Below the pieces are notes generated by a model. It was given only the letters and a program-made list of their open reading frames with translations. It made no database searches and was not told where the DNA came from. From FW021-bin31 sp964647485 (GTDB lineage: Bacteria > Bacteroidota > Bacteroidia > Chitinophagales > Chitinophagaceae): 64,000 nt of DNA. Below are positions 44,927 through 53,539 of this stretch, piece after piece (the stretch's first letter is position 1; the number at the start of each line of letters is the position of its first letter). The stretch spans positions 1 to 64,000 of the forward strand of contig CAZYHV010000016.1 in NCBI GenBank assembly GCA_964647485.1, given 5' to 3'. The position numbers and the translations under genes are program-made.

Positions 44927-45016
44927 ATGCCTTCAGGAAAGAAAAGAAAGAGACGTAAGATTTCTACTCACAAACGTAAGAAAAGGTTAAGACAAAATCG
45001 TCATAAGAAGAAATAG
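44927..45016 (+). CDS. 29-residue very basic ribosome-associated peptide (bS22/COX24-like)
   Basis: The reading frame is MPSGKKRKRRKISTHKRKKR followed by nine more residues ending in HKKK. Over half of the residues are Lys or Arg. Small proteins with 'THKRKKRLR-NRHKKK' are conserved in Bacteroidota and belong to the AURKAIP1/COX24 type, related to the bS22 peptide of other bacterial small subunits. It lies 29 bases behind the TPR gene. It is too short for default gene calling and easily missed. Assignment to the ribosome rests on family resemblance, not on this sequence alone. Confidence 0.8.
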   Translation: MPSGKKRKRRKISTHKRKKRLRQNRHKKK

Positions 45017-45204
45017 GCTGCAATCTTGTAGTCTATTTTATCCTTTTATTCCCTGAAACCATTATCACTTGTACTTTAGGGATTCAATAGTAATTCTATA
45101 TTTTTAGAGTCATGACAGTGATGTGCCTATAATAATAAGGCTCCTGTCTTTGGTCTATTACATTGATTATGCTGCTCAATTATAACAGAAGCAGTTTTTA
45201 GATA

Positions 45205-45231
45205 ATGGTTAAAAACGATTTCATTGGATAA
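45205..45231 (+). other. Eight-codon upstream frame overlapping the RNase G start
   Basis: ATG at 45205 opens MVKNDFIG and stops at TAA 45229-45231, across the presumed TTG start of the RNase G gene at 45224. Ribosomes that start at this ATG would finish beyond the TTG, which could control or couple initiation. It may also be chance. The rest of the 207-base spacer from 45017 shows nothing firm. Confidence 0.3.
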
Positions 45232-46768
45232 AGAATTAATTATAAATGCGAAATCTTCCGGGGTGGATATTGCCCTGTTGGAAGATCGAAAGCTGGCGGA
45301 ATTACATCATGAAAATGAGGATGTTCAGTTTGGCGTAGGAGATATTTATTTGGGTAAAGTGCGAAAACTTATGCCCGGATTAAATGCGGCCTTCGTGGAT
45401 GTTGGGTATGAACGCGATGCTTTTTTACACTATACAGACTTAAGCCCGCATGTCCGATCATTGTTGAAGTTTACCAAAATGTGTATGGGTAAAAACAACA
45501 AAAAGGAGATGGACTTTGCGAAGTTTACAATCGAGCCTACGATTCTTAAAACAGGCAAAATTACGGACGTTCTCAATAAGCGTCCGAACCTTTTGGTTCA
45601 AATTTTAAAGGAACCTATTTCTACAAAGGGTCCCAGATTGACTTGTGAGATCTCTCTTCCCGGACGTTTTGTCGTCTTGACTCCTTTTAATGATATGGTA
45701 GCGGTCAGTAGAAAAATTACCTCTTCTGATGAACGAAAACGTTTAAAGAAAACCGTAGAAGCAATCCGACCCAAAAACTTTGGGGTCATTGTTCGTACGG
45801 CAGCAGAAGGGAAAACGACAGCTGAATTACATGGAGATTTATTGGAATTGAAAGAAACCTGGAGCTCCATCCAGAAAAACCTTAAAGGAACTACCCCTCC
45901 TGCCAGAATATTAACAGAACAAAATCGTACGACGAGTATTCTCAGAGATTTATTGAATGAAAATTTTAATAAAGTCGTCGTTAATGACAAAGGAATCTAT
46001 AACGAAGCCAAAAATTACATCAAGAAGGTAGCTCCAAAGAAAAAAGACATTGTTTCTTATTATCATGATGATGGTATTTTCGATCGCTTTGGGATTACAC
46101 GACAGGTGAAGAGATCCTTTGGAACAACGGTGAATTTGAATAGCGGAGTTTACCTGATTATCGAACACACAGAAGCTTTACACGTCATAGACGTAAATAG
46201 TGGGCACAAAAGTTCTTCTAACAATCAGGAAGAGAATGCGGTGGCTTCTAATTTGGAAGCTGCGAAGGAAGTCGCTCGACAATTGAGATTAAGAGACTTA
46301 GGTGGGATTGTGATTGTGGATTTTATTGATATGAAACTTCCTGAGCATAGGAAGCAGGTCTATCATGCGATGCAGGAATTTATGAAATCTGATCGGGCAC
46401 GGCATTCTATTTTATCTATTTCTCGCTTTGGACTGATGCAGATTACAAGACAAAGGGTAAGACCGGAGCTGGAAATCTCTACTTCGGAGCTGTGTCCTAC
46501 TTGCCATGGTACCGGGAAAGTAGGTCCTTCTATTCTAATTGCCGATAAAATAGAAAGAAAATTAAAATACCTGATTGAGAAAAATTATAAAAAACTAAAA
46601 TTACAAGTGAACCCGATTTTATATGCCTATTTAAAGAAAGGAGTCTATAATAAACAATGGAAATGGTTCCTCTCTTTAGGGCAATGGGTACAGATTAAAT
46701 CGGATACTTCCTGTAATCTGATTGACTATAAATTCATGGATGAACATGGAGAAGAAATAAAAATATAA
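45224..46768 (+). CDS. rng: Ribonuclease G/E family endoribonuclease
   Basis: The protein has 514 residues from a TTG start; no in-frame ATG exists near the conserved N-terminus 'DKELIINAKSSGVDIALLED'. The S1-like RNA-binding part ('GDIYLGKVRKLMPGLNAAFV') is followed by the DNase I-like catalytic part ('ALHVIDVNSGHKSSSNNQEE', 'LGGIVIVDFIDM', with the magnesium-binding aspartates). The zinc-link cysteines are in 'ELCPTCHGTGKVG'. The RNase E C-terminal scaffold is absent, so the length fits RNase G. It processes rRNA and starts mRNA decay. The S1 domain carries an insert around 'KMCMGKNNKKEMDFAKFTIE', common in this phylum. A terminator follows at 46797. Confidence 0.93.
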   Translation: MDKELIINAKSSGVDIALLEDRKLAELHHENEDVQFGVGDIYLGKVRKLMPGLNAAFVDVGYERDAFLHYTDLSPHVRSLLKFTKMCMGKNNKKEMDFAKFTIEPTILKTGKITDVLNKRPNLLVQILKEPISTKGPRLTCEISLPGRFVVLTPFNDMVAVSRKITSSDERKRLKKTVEAIRPKNFGVIVRTAAEGKTTAELHGDLLELKETWSSIQKNLKGTTPPARILTEQNRTTSILRDLLNENFNKVVVNDKGIYNEAKNYIKKVAPKKKDIVSYYHDDGIFDRFGITRQVKRSFGTTVNLNSGVYLIIEHTEALHVIDVNSGHKSSSNNQEENAVASNLEAAKEVARQLRLRDLGGIVIVDFIDMKLPEHRKQVYHAMQEFMKSDRARHSILSISRFGLMQITRQRVRPELEISTSELCPTCHGTGKVGPSILIADKIERKLKYLIEKNYKKLKLQVNPILYAYLKKGVYNKQWKWFLSLGQWVQIKSDTSCNLIDYKFMDEHGEEIKI

Positions 46769-46796
46769 ACAAAGAATACAGGAGAATATATAGGAG

Positions 46797-46834
46797 ATAA
46801 GGGTAAATATGGTTTGATGTTTGCCCTTATTTTC
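46797..46834 (+). terminator. Terminator after the RNase G gene
   Basis: ATAAGGGTAAA (46797-46807) pairs with TTTGCCCTTAT (46820-46830) with one mismatch, followed by TTT. Confidence 0.7.
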
Positions 46835-46854
46835 ATTAACTAAACGGTTAGGTT

Positions 46855-47547
46855 GTGATGAAAAATAAAAATTTACTCAAGGCGGGGCTTTTAATGCTGT
46901 TGACTACCATGTTTTTTTTGATGAGTAATCCGGTAATGTCAAAAGGGGATAGTGCATATGTAAAAATTCTTTCTTTCTCAGTAAAATATGTACCGGCAAG
47001 TAAAGCAGTGAATATTCATTGGATAACAGAAGAGGATAGAACGGGGGTACAATATATTATTGAACGGTCTCTGGATAGTAATACGTTTCGAATGATTGGA
47101 TATGCGAAAAGTAATCAGGATGCTGAAGGGAAGAAAGACTATTATTATTATGACTCTGATCCCATTGGAGGAGTGACTTATTATAGAATTAGAGAGATTC
47201 CGGATACTGCCAGACAATATGTGACTCCTTCTGAGAGAGTGAGTACTCCCATTTCTCAGATGTCATTGGTGCAGTTGCTACTTTCTAAAGATAACACAGA
47301 ATTGGATTTCGCTATTGTTTCTCCGGATGAAGCAAATACTGAAATTCTCATTGCGGATGTCCAGGGAAAGATCAAATCTTTTTTCACTCTTACATTAAAA
47401 AGAGGAGCTAATACACGAAGTGTTTATACGGGGAATCTGGCGCCGGGAGTTTATTTTTTACAGGTAAATAATAAGGATAACGGAAAGTCTGTTATGAAGC
47501 AATTTATTATTCCGGAATCTTCCTCTGACGGTTTAGAAGAGTTCTGA
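46855..47547 (+). CDS. Secreted protein with type IX-like C-terminal sorting domain
   Basis: This 230-residue protein has a signal peptide (MMKNKNLLKAGLLMLLTTMFFLMSNPVMS). The middle is an Ig/fibronectin-like sandwich ('VKYVPASKAVNIHWITEED', 'VTYYRIREIPDTARQYV'). The last 80 residues resemble a type IX secretion sorting domain: 'TEILIADVQGKIKSF', 'GANTRSVYTGNLAPGVYFLQ' and a final 'MKQFIIPES'. No catalytic module is present, so it is almost only adhesion sandwich plus sorting tail. It might coat the surface or bind a partner; function unknown. Its stop is one base from the end of the convergent MurF-Alr gene. Confidence 0.7.
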   Translation: MMKNKNLLKAGLLMLLTTMFFLMSNPVMSKGDSAYVKILSFSVKYVPASKAVNIHWITEEDRTGVQYIIERSLDSNTFRMIGYAKSNQDAEGKKDYYYYDSDPIGGVTYYRIREIPDTARQYVTPSERVSTPISQMSLVQLLLSKDNTELDFAIVSPDEANTEILIADVQGKIKSFFTLTLKRGANTRSVYTGNLAPGVYFLQVNNKDNGKSVMKQFIIPESSSDGLEEF

Positions 47548-47548
47548 T

Positions 47549-50062
47549 TCATTCTTGTGTATATACACGAATAATTCTACGAGAAAGCCCAGTTAATAAC
47601 TCATAAGGGATGGTTCCGCCGTTTTGGGAAACTTCTACTATTTTGGGAGCTTCACCAAAAACAGTCACATATTCTCCTTCTTCAGCTTCGGGAATATGGG
47701 TAATATCAAGCATGAGCATGTCCATACATACTTGTCCAATGGTGGGAGCATATTTTCCATGGATGTACATCTTTCCTTTTCCTAAACCCAGGCTTCGGAG
47801 ATAACCGTCCGCATAACCTAAAGCTACAATGGCAATCCTCTTTGAATGAGACACTTTCCCGGATCTTCCATATCCTACCGTTTCTCCGCTTTTTATTGTT
47901 TTGATTTGTGAGATCACTGCTTTTAAGGTGTGAACAACTTCTAATTTCTCCTGAATCGCCGGCTCAATGCCGTAAAGACCAATCCCTAATCTGACCATAT
48001 CATATTGTAGATAAGGATGACGACTTATACCGGAAGAATTAACCATATGTCGAATGACAGGATAGGAAAGATTTTCTTTAATTTGAAGGCTCATCTTTTC
48101 AAATAAATGTCCTTGTGCTTTAGTAAAGCTGTCCATTGTAGGATCTTCACTGGCGGCCAGATGGCTAAAAATTGAAATGACCTGTAGGCTATCTTGTTCT
48201 TTAAGGAATCGGACTAGGGTCGGAAGATTTTCCTCCATGAAACCTAGCCGATGCATTCCGGTATCTAAATTCAAATGTATAGGATAGTGGGTAATCCCTA
48301 AAGAAGCGACCTTTTTCCTAAAGGAGTATAGCATGGAAAGAGTGTATATTTCCGGTTCTAATTCCCATCGGATTAGGTCTTCAAAATAAAAAGGATCCGG
48401 ATTCAAAATGAGAACAGGTAAATTAATCCCTTTTTGGCGTAAATGTATGCCTTCATCAATATTTGCGACAGCTAAATAATCTACTCGGTGATATTGTAAT
48501 AATCCGGCAATCTCGGCACTACCACTCCCGTAGGAAAATGCTTTAACCATCACCATGGTTTTAACTCCCGGTTTTAATAAAGATTGATAGGTTTTTAGAT
48601 TATGAACAACTGCATTTAAGTTAATGGTTAATTCTGTCTGATGTTTCTTTTGTTCGAGGAGCCTATTAATCTTTTCAAAAGCAAAACTTCTTGCGCCTTT
48701 AATGAGTATGATTTCATCTTGAAAAGGAAAATCTTTTTCTGAAAAAGAATGATTTTTAATGGATGCAATAAAATCCGCTGTTGTAGGATAAAAATTTTTG
48801 TTAGAAAGATCTTTGAATAAGGATTGACAGGAGCAAAGCTTTGGTCCAATACCAATGAAGCGATCGATCTTTTTTGCTATGAGTACATTCACAATTTTCT
48901 GATACAGTTCTTGTCCTTCAACTCCCGATTGTTCGACATCGCTTAAAATAAGGGTGTGTTTGTTTTTTTGATTTTGATGAAATAAAAAATCTAAGGCAAC
49001 TTTGATTGAAGTGAAATCTGAATTATAACTATCATTAATCAATATGCATTCTCTAATTCCCGGTTTCATTTCCAGTCGCATGGCAACTGGTTGGAGCTGT
49101 TTCATCCGCTTGGTAATAACTTGTCTTTTGAGTCCTAAATACAACAACAAACACCAACAGTGTATGGCATCTTCAACAGACCCTTTATCGGTAAAAGGAA
49201 TTTGAATAATCTGTTCCTCTTGCTGAAAGATACCTTTAATACATGAATGAGAAGATCCGTCTTTTTTTATTTCTGTAATGAGGAGGTCGGCATTACTTTC
49301 TTTTTGAGTGCTCCAAGAGAATAGCTGTAGATCATTACCTTCTTGATTCGTTTTCCTTTGAAAGTGAGCTATCTCTTTTGTTAAAAGATTTTCTTCTTTA
49401 TGAAAAATGAGGATTTGTGCATTCTTAAAAAGTAAAAGTTTTTGTCTTATTTTTTCTTTTTGACTTTTAAATCCTTCTGCATGAGCTTCTCCAATATTGG
49501 TAAATATACCTATAGAGGGTCGTATCATCTTTTCCAATTTTTCCATCTCTCCGGGTTGTGAAATTCCTGCCTCAAAAAGTGCTATTTCATGCGAGGCATT
49601 CATTTCTGCAATTGATAGAGGTACCCCCGTTTGGGAATTAAAACTTTTAGGACTGCGAACCATGTGAAAATCGGGATGTAACAATTGAAAAAGCCATTCT
49701 TTAACTATTGTTTTTCCATTGCTACCGGTTATCCCTACTACAGGTATAGAGAAGTTATTTCGCCAGGCAGTTGCTAATTTTTGTAGAGCAGATAAGGGAT
49801 GGGGTACTTGAAAAAAGGTAGCTTCAGGGAAGGGAATAATATCAAAATTCCGGCAGACTAAAAATGCTCTGACCCCTTTATTATATAATTCATTTATGTA
49901 TTGGTGTCCATCCTGTTGTTCTGTTCTTAAAGCAACAAAAAGGGTTTCTGAAGGATGCAAAAGTCTTCTGCTGTCAGTAAGTAACAGGCTGATTGTCTGG
50001 TCGTTGCTACCAACCGTAGGCAAATGAAGAATCTTTGAAATCTGCTCAATGGTATATTTCAC
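47549..50062 (-). CDS. murF-alr: Bifunctional MurF ligase / alanine racemase
   Basis: The protein has 837 residues from a GTG start. The first half (about 1-455) is MurF: 'LLLTDSRRLLHPSETLFVAL', P-loop 'GITGSNGKTIVKEWL' and 'ILINDSYNSD'. It adds D-Ala-D-Ala to the UDP-MurNAc tripeptide. The second half (about 460-837) is alanine racemase: 'LTINLNAVVHNLK', the PLP lysine in 'VMVKAFSYGSG' (the usual text is VKADAYGHG), 'HLNLDTGMHRLGF' and 'VGYGRSGKV'. It makes the D-alanine used by the first half's pathway. The fusion is characteristic of Bacteroidota. It follows the TerC gene by four bases on the minus strand. Confidence 0.94.
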   Translation of the reverse strand: MKYTIEQISKILHLPTVGSNDQTISLLLTDSRRLLHPSETLFVALRTEQQDGHQYINELYNKGVRAFLVCRNFDIIPFPEATFFQVPHPLSALQKLATAWRNNFSIPVVGITGSNGKTIVKEWLFQLLHPDFHMVRSPKSFNSQTGVPLSIAEMNASHEIALFEAGISQPGEMEKLEKMIRPSIGIFTNIGEAHAEGFKSQKEKIRQKLLLFKNAQILIFHKEENLLTKEIAHFQRKTNQEGNDLQLFSWSTQKESNADLLITEIKKDGSSHSCIKGIFQQEEQIIQIPFTDKGSVEDAIHCWCLLLYLGLKRQVITKRMKQLQPVAMRLEMKPGIRECILINDSYNSDFTSIKVALDFLFHQNQKNKHTLILSDVEQSGVEGQELYQKIVNVLIAKKIDRFIGIGPKLCSCQSLFKDLSNKNFYPTTADFIASIKNHSFSEKDFPFQDEIILIKGARSFAFEKINRLLEQKKHQTELTINLNAVVHNLKTYQSLLKPGVKTMVMVKAFSYGSGSAEIAGLLQYHRVDYLAVANIDEGIHLRQKGINLPVLILNPDPFYFEDLIRWELEPEIYTLSMLYSFRKKVASLGITHYPIHLNLDTGMHRLGFMEENLPTLVRFLKEQDSLQVISIFSHLAASEDPTMDSFTKAQGHLFEKMSLQIKENLSYPVIRHMVNSSGISRHPYLQYDMVRLGIGLYGIEPAIQEKLEVVHTLKAVISQIKTIKSGETVGYGRSGKVSHSKRIAIVALGYADGYLRSLGLGKGKMYIHGKYAPTIGQVCMDMLMLDITHIPEAEEGEYVTVFGEAPKIVEVSQNGGTIPYELLTGLSRRIIRVYTQE

Positions 50063-50066
50063 ACTT

Positions 50067-51005
50067 TTATTTTATGCTTTCTTTTTCTGTTCTCTTGTTT
50101 TTATATAAAGATAGCAAAATAGATCCTGCCAAACAAAAGACAATCACGGCCAGTGATGCAATAATCGGTATATGAAGTTGGAAGATCTCTACCAGCATTT
50201 TTAATCCGATGAAGATTAATATGATAGCAATTCCGTGTTGCAAATATTGGAACTTGTTCGCAGCTCCTTTAAGAAGAAAAAAGAGTGATCGTAGACCTAA
50301 AACAGCAAAGATATTGGAAGTATAAATAAGCATAGGAACTTGTGTTATACTGAAAACTGCAGGAATAGAATCTAAGGAAAATACCAAATCTGTTATTCCC
50401 AAGATAACCACCACCACCATAAGTGAAGTGAAATATCTTTTTCCGTTTTTCTTCATACTATATTTTCCTCTTGGAGGATCATCTGTAATTCTGAAATGTT
50501 TCTTTATAAATCGGTAAGCCGGATTTTTATCTAACTCAACTTCATCTTCTTTATGGCTGATAAACATTTTAAAGCCGGTATAAACCAAAAAGGCGCCAAA
50601 GAAATAAAGGACCCAATGAAACCGGCTGACAATGGCTACTCCTACGGTAATGAAAATAATCCTAAGGACGATAGCGATCAAGATACCAATCAAAAGAGTT
50701 CGCCCATATTCATGTTCATCAATTTTAAAAAAGTTAAATATAATAATGAATACAAAAATATTATCAATGGATAAGGACCATTCCATGAGATAGGCACTGA
50801 GATAACTAACCGCCATGTTATGTCCATCTTCAAACCAAATAAAAACTCCAAATGCCAGAGATAGACCGATCCAAAAACAAGTTTGAATTAATGCTTGTTT
50901 TAAAGAAATTATTTTGTGACTTTTACTAAATAATCCGAGATCGAATACCAAAGCCACAAGTAATACAATGCCAAAAATAAGATAAGTCCATTCTTTTGCA
51001 GACAT
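50067..51005 (-). CDS. TerC-family integral membrane protein
   Basis: This 312-residue protein has about eight membrane helices. Family marks are 'YLSAYLMEWSLSIDNIFVFI' with the intramembrane acidic residues and the second copy 'LGITDLVFSLDSIPAVFSIT'. TerC proteins were named for tellurite resistance but several now appear to export manganese or load it into secreted metalloproteins. Which applies here is unknown. It is the first gene of a minus-strand pair with murF-alr. A -7-like element TATATTTG (complement of 51033-51040) lies 28 bases before its ATG. Confidence 0.9.
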   Translation of the reverse strand: MSAKEWTYLIFGIVLLVALVFDLGLFSKSHKIISLKQALIQTCFWIGLSLAFGVFIWFEDGHNMAVSYLSAYLMEWSLSIDNIFVFIIIFNFFKIDEHEYGRTLLIGILIAIVLRIIFITVGVAIVSRFHWVLYFFGAFLVYTGFKMFISHKEDEVELDKNPAYRFIKKHFRITDDPPRGKYSMKKNGKRYFTSLMVVVVILGITDLVFSLDSIPAVFSITQVPMLIYTSNIFAVLGLRSLFFLLKGAANKFQYLQHGIAIILIFIGLKMLVEIFQLHIPIIASLAVIVFCLAGSILLSLYKNKRTEKESIK

Positions 51006-51032
51006 TTCTAAATATATTTAATCAGATAGAGG

Positions 51033-51040
51033 CAAATATA
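51033..51040 (-). promoter_or_regulatory. -7 promoter element TATATTTG for terC and murF-alr
   Basis: The minus-strand octamer matches TAnnTTTG. No -33 box at standard spacing is visible. Confidence 0.3.
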
Positions 51041-51113
51041 ATGGCAATAAACTACAAATTCTTAATCTACTCAGATTTTTGAAGGGGAAAAGTATTTATT
51101 TTTTGATATTTAG

Positions 51114-51145
51114 TTTCGGTGATGTTATTGTATTGTTTATCTTTG
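51114..51145 (+). promoter_or_regulatory. Promoter for prs (TTTC-N20-TATCTTTG)
   Basis: TATCTTTG (51138-51145) fits the -7 consensus. TTTC at 51114-51117 is one base off the -33 TTTG at a good 20-base spacing. The distance to the ATG is 34 bases. Confidence 0.45.
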
Positions 51146-51179
51146 TCCATTATATTTTCAACAGTACTTCAATAATTCT

Positions 51180-52121
51180 ATGCAGCCTTCAGTTAAAATC
51201 TTTTCGGGAAATCAGGCGCATGTCCTGACAGACAAGATTGCTTTAAGATATGGTACCGAACAAGGACGTATCAATATTCAAAAATTTAGTGATGGAGAAT
51301 TTCAACCGGTCTTTTTAGAAAGCATCCGGGGGGATTATGTCTTTTTGGTACAGAGTACCAATTCGCCATCGGATAATCTTATGGAGCTTTTGCTGATGAT
51401 AGATGCAGCAAAAAGAGCTTCTGCAGGGTATATTACAGCTGTTATTCCATATTATGGTTTTGCCAGACAGGACAGAAAAGACAAACCCAGAGTAGCTATT
51501 GGGTCAAAGTTAATTGCCAATATGTTAGCTACTGCAGGAGCGGATCGCGTGATTACCATGGATTTACATGCGCCTCAGATTCAGGGTTTTTTCGATATTC
51601 CCGTGGATCATTTGGACAGTTCTGCAATTTCTATTCCTTATGTGCAGCAACTTAACTTAGAAAACCTTACCTTTGCGTCCCCTGACGTGGGAAGTACGAA
51701 TCGAGTGAGAGAAGTAGCTGCTTATTTTGGTGCAAATATGGTTATTTGTGATAAACAAAGAAAGCGGGCAAATGAGGTGGCTTCCATGACCGTAATTGGG
51801 GATGTGGAAGATAGAGATATCGTCTTGATTGATGATATCATTGATACCGGAGGAACCTTGACAAAGGCGGCAGGGATGTTGAAAGAAAAGGGGGCTAGAT
51901 CAGTGAGAGCTTTTTGTACGCATCCTGTGTTGAGCGGCAATGCCTATGAAAATATCAATAATTCGGCTTTAGAAGAATTATTGGTATGTGATACCATACC
52001 GCTGAGAGAGGATTCTCCAAAAATAAAAGTGGTGGAAGTGGCAGATTTGTTTGCAGTTGCAATCAGAAATGTTTATGAAAACCGTTCTATTACCAGCTTG
52101 TTTATTCATGGTCGGCAATAG
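51180..52121 (+). CDS. prs: Ribose-phosphate pyrophosphokinase (PRPP synthase)
   Basis: The protein has 313 residues, the normal length. Motifs are 'PVFLESIRGDYVFLVQSTNS', the flexible loop 'GFARQDRKDKPR', 'ITMDLHAPQIQGFFDIPVDH' (metal and ATP site) and the PRPP loop 'VLIDDIIDTGGTLTKAA'. It makes PRPP from ribose-5-phosphate and ATP for nucleotide, histidine and NAD synthesis. The order prs, L25 gene, pth, with gaps of 35 and 74 bases, is common in Bacteroidota and other phyla. All key residues are in place. Confidence 0.97.
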   Translation: MQPSVKIFSGNQAHVLTDKIALRYGTEQGRINIQKFSDGEFQPVFLESIRGDYVFLVQSTNSPSDNLMELLLMIDAAKRASAGYITAVIPYYGFARQDRKDKPRVAIGSKLIANMLATAGADRVITMDLHAPQIQGFFDIPVDHLDSSAISIPYVQQLNLENLTFASPDVGSTNRVREVAAYFGANMVICDKQRKRANEVASMTVIGDVEDRDIVLIDDIIDTGGTLTKAAGMLKEKGARSVRAFCTHPVLSGNAYENINNSALEELLVCDTIPLREDSPKIKVVEVADLFAVAIRNVYENRSITSLFIHGRQ

Positions 52122-52156
52122 AAAATCGATACTGTAATTTTTTAATTTTTAGATAT

Positions 52157-52792
52157 ATGAACACAATAACTATCGAAGGACAACTCAGGAGCGAAACCGG
52201 CAAAAAAGCGACCCGCCAGCTACGTTCTGAGGGACTAACGCCTGGTGTTATTTATGGGGGCCCGAAAGAAATCAGCTTCTCAGTACCGGAATTGGCTTTT
52301 AAAGATTTAATTTATACCTCAAAATTTCAGGTAGCTGAAATCAAACTAGGAGAGAATACCTATAAAGGAGTATTGAAAGACCTCCAATTTCATCCTGTAA
52401 CAGATGAATTAATCCATGTCGATTTCCTGGAATTGGTAGAAGACAAGACAGTCGCTGTATCTATTCCTCTTCATTTTGTTGGACAGTCGGAAGGAGTAAA
52501 AGCCGGAGGTAAACTTTTAAGAAAATTGAAGTCCTTAAAGGTAAAAGCCTTGCCTAAAGACTTGAAAGAATCGATTGAAATTGATGTCGAAAAGCTACAA
52601 TTAGGAGAAAATATCCGTGTAGAAGATGTTAAAGAGGATAATCTTGAAATATTAAATTCTCCAAGAATTCCTATTGCTTCTGTAATTTCAACACGTAAAT
52701 TACTTCAGAAAAATATAATTGAAGAACCGGCGGATGAAGGAGAGGAAGGAACAGAAGCAGAAGAAAAGACAGAAACTGAAGCAGAAGCTTAG
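52157..52792 (+). CDS. rplY: 50S ribosomal protein L25 (Ctc form)
   Basis: The product has 211 residues: the 5S rRNA-binding L25 domain ('RSETGKKATRQLRSEGLTPG', 'LKDLQFHPVTDELIHVDFLE') plus the TL5/Ctc beta domain ('VAVSIPLHFVGQSEGVKAGG'). It closes with an acidic tail rich in Glu (residues about 193-211). The long Ctc form is the standard in Bacteroidota. It follows prs by 35 bases without a terminator, so the two are probably one message ending at the hairpin at 52824. Confidence 0.95.
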   Translation: MNTITIEGQLRSETGKKATRQLRSEGLTPGVIYGGPKEISFSVPELAFKDLIYTSKFQVAEIKLGENTYKGVLKDLQFHPVTDELIHVDFLELVEDKTVAVSIPLHFVGQSEGVKAGGKLLRKLKSLKVKALPKDLKESIEIDVEKLQLGENIRVEDVKEDNLEILNSPRIPIASVISTRKLLQKNIIEEPADEGEEGTEAEEKTETEAEA

Positions 52793-52823
52793 TTCAGAAA
52801 TAAGCTATAATTTTTTAAAAACT

Positions 52824-52853
52824 AAGCCCGGTCGCTATGAACCGGGCTTTTTT
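52824..52853 (+). terminator. Terminator between rplY and pth
   Basis: AAGCCCGGT (52824-52832) pairs perfectly with ACCGGGCTT (52841-52849), ending in a T-run. Since pth starts only 14 bases later, either read-through or a promoter inside rplY must feed pth. Confidence 0.9.
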
Positions 52854-52866
52854 CTTATAGAAATTT

Positions 52867-53436
52867 ATGAAGTATCTTATCGTTGGTTTAGGAAACATAG
52901 GAGCTGAATATGCCCATACCCGCCATAATATTGGTTTTGATGTGGTGGATGCCTTTGTTGAAAAATCAGGAACTACTTTTCAATCTGATCGCTTAGCAGA
53001 TGTGGCCAATGCCAAGTATAAGGGAAGGAATTTAATCATTATCAAACCAACAACTTACATTAACCTAAGTGGAAAGGCTGTTAAATATTGGATGAATAAG
53101 GAAAAAATTCCTTTGGAAAAAATATTGGTTATCGTAGATGATTTGGCACTGCCCTTAGATACCCTGAGACTTCGGGCGAAAGGAAGTGACGCCGGTCATA
53201 ATGGATTAAAAAACATTCAAGAATTGATTGGCTCTACTCAATATCCGAGATTACGTTTTGGTATTGGCAATGATTACCGTAAAGGACAACAGATAGATTT
53301 TGTGTTAGGAAGTTGGAGTCAGGAAGAAAAACCTATTGTAGAAAAGAAAATCGCTGCTTGTTCAGAATTGATTCAGAGTTTCGTATTTGCAGGTGTTTCA
53401 AATACCATGAGTAAATATAATGCGATGAAATTTTAA
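52867..53436 (+). CDS. pth: Peptidyl-tRNA hydrolase
   Basis: The enzyme has 189 residues. Family marks are 'YLIVGLGNIGAEYAHTRHNI' with the catalytic His20 and Asn at the family positions, 'IIIKPTTYINLSGKAV', 'LVIVDDLALPLDTLRLRAKG' and 'SDAGHNGLKNIQELIGSTQY'. It recycles tRNA from peptidyl-tRNAs dropped by ribosomes. The length is typical. The gene begins directly after the rplY terminator. The 103 bases behind it, up to the convergent serine hydrolase gene, hold no strong terminator, only a weak long-loop inverted repeat near 53475-53521. Confidence 0.96.
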   Translation: MKYLIVGLGNIGAEYAHTRHNIGFDVVDAFVEKSGTTFQSDRLADVANAKYKGRNLIIIKPTTYINLSGKAVKYWMNKEKIPLEKILVIVDDLALPLDTLRLRAKGSDAGHNGLKNIQELIGSTQYPRLRFGIGNDYRKGQQIDFVLGSWSQEEKPIVEKKIAACSELIQSFVFAGVSNTMSKYNAMKF

Positions 53437-53539
53437 TCCTATATGGTAGGAATTTCGACTATCTGAAAAAGGAAAAATATCAATGAATGAGATGCGTTTT
53501 TTCAGTATCGCTTTGATATTTATATTATACGGTTAGCAA

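Noticed and set aside
45598..45990. Long minus-strand open frame inside the RNase G gene
   Set aside because: RNase G is fully supported by conserved motifs; the antisense frame has none.
50067..51005. Tellurite resistance determinant
   Set aside because: A single TerC-type gene next to murF-alr, with no other ter genes, is a housekeeping form.
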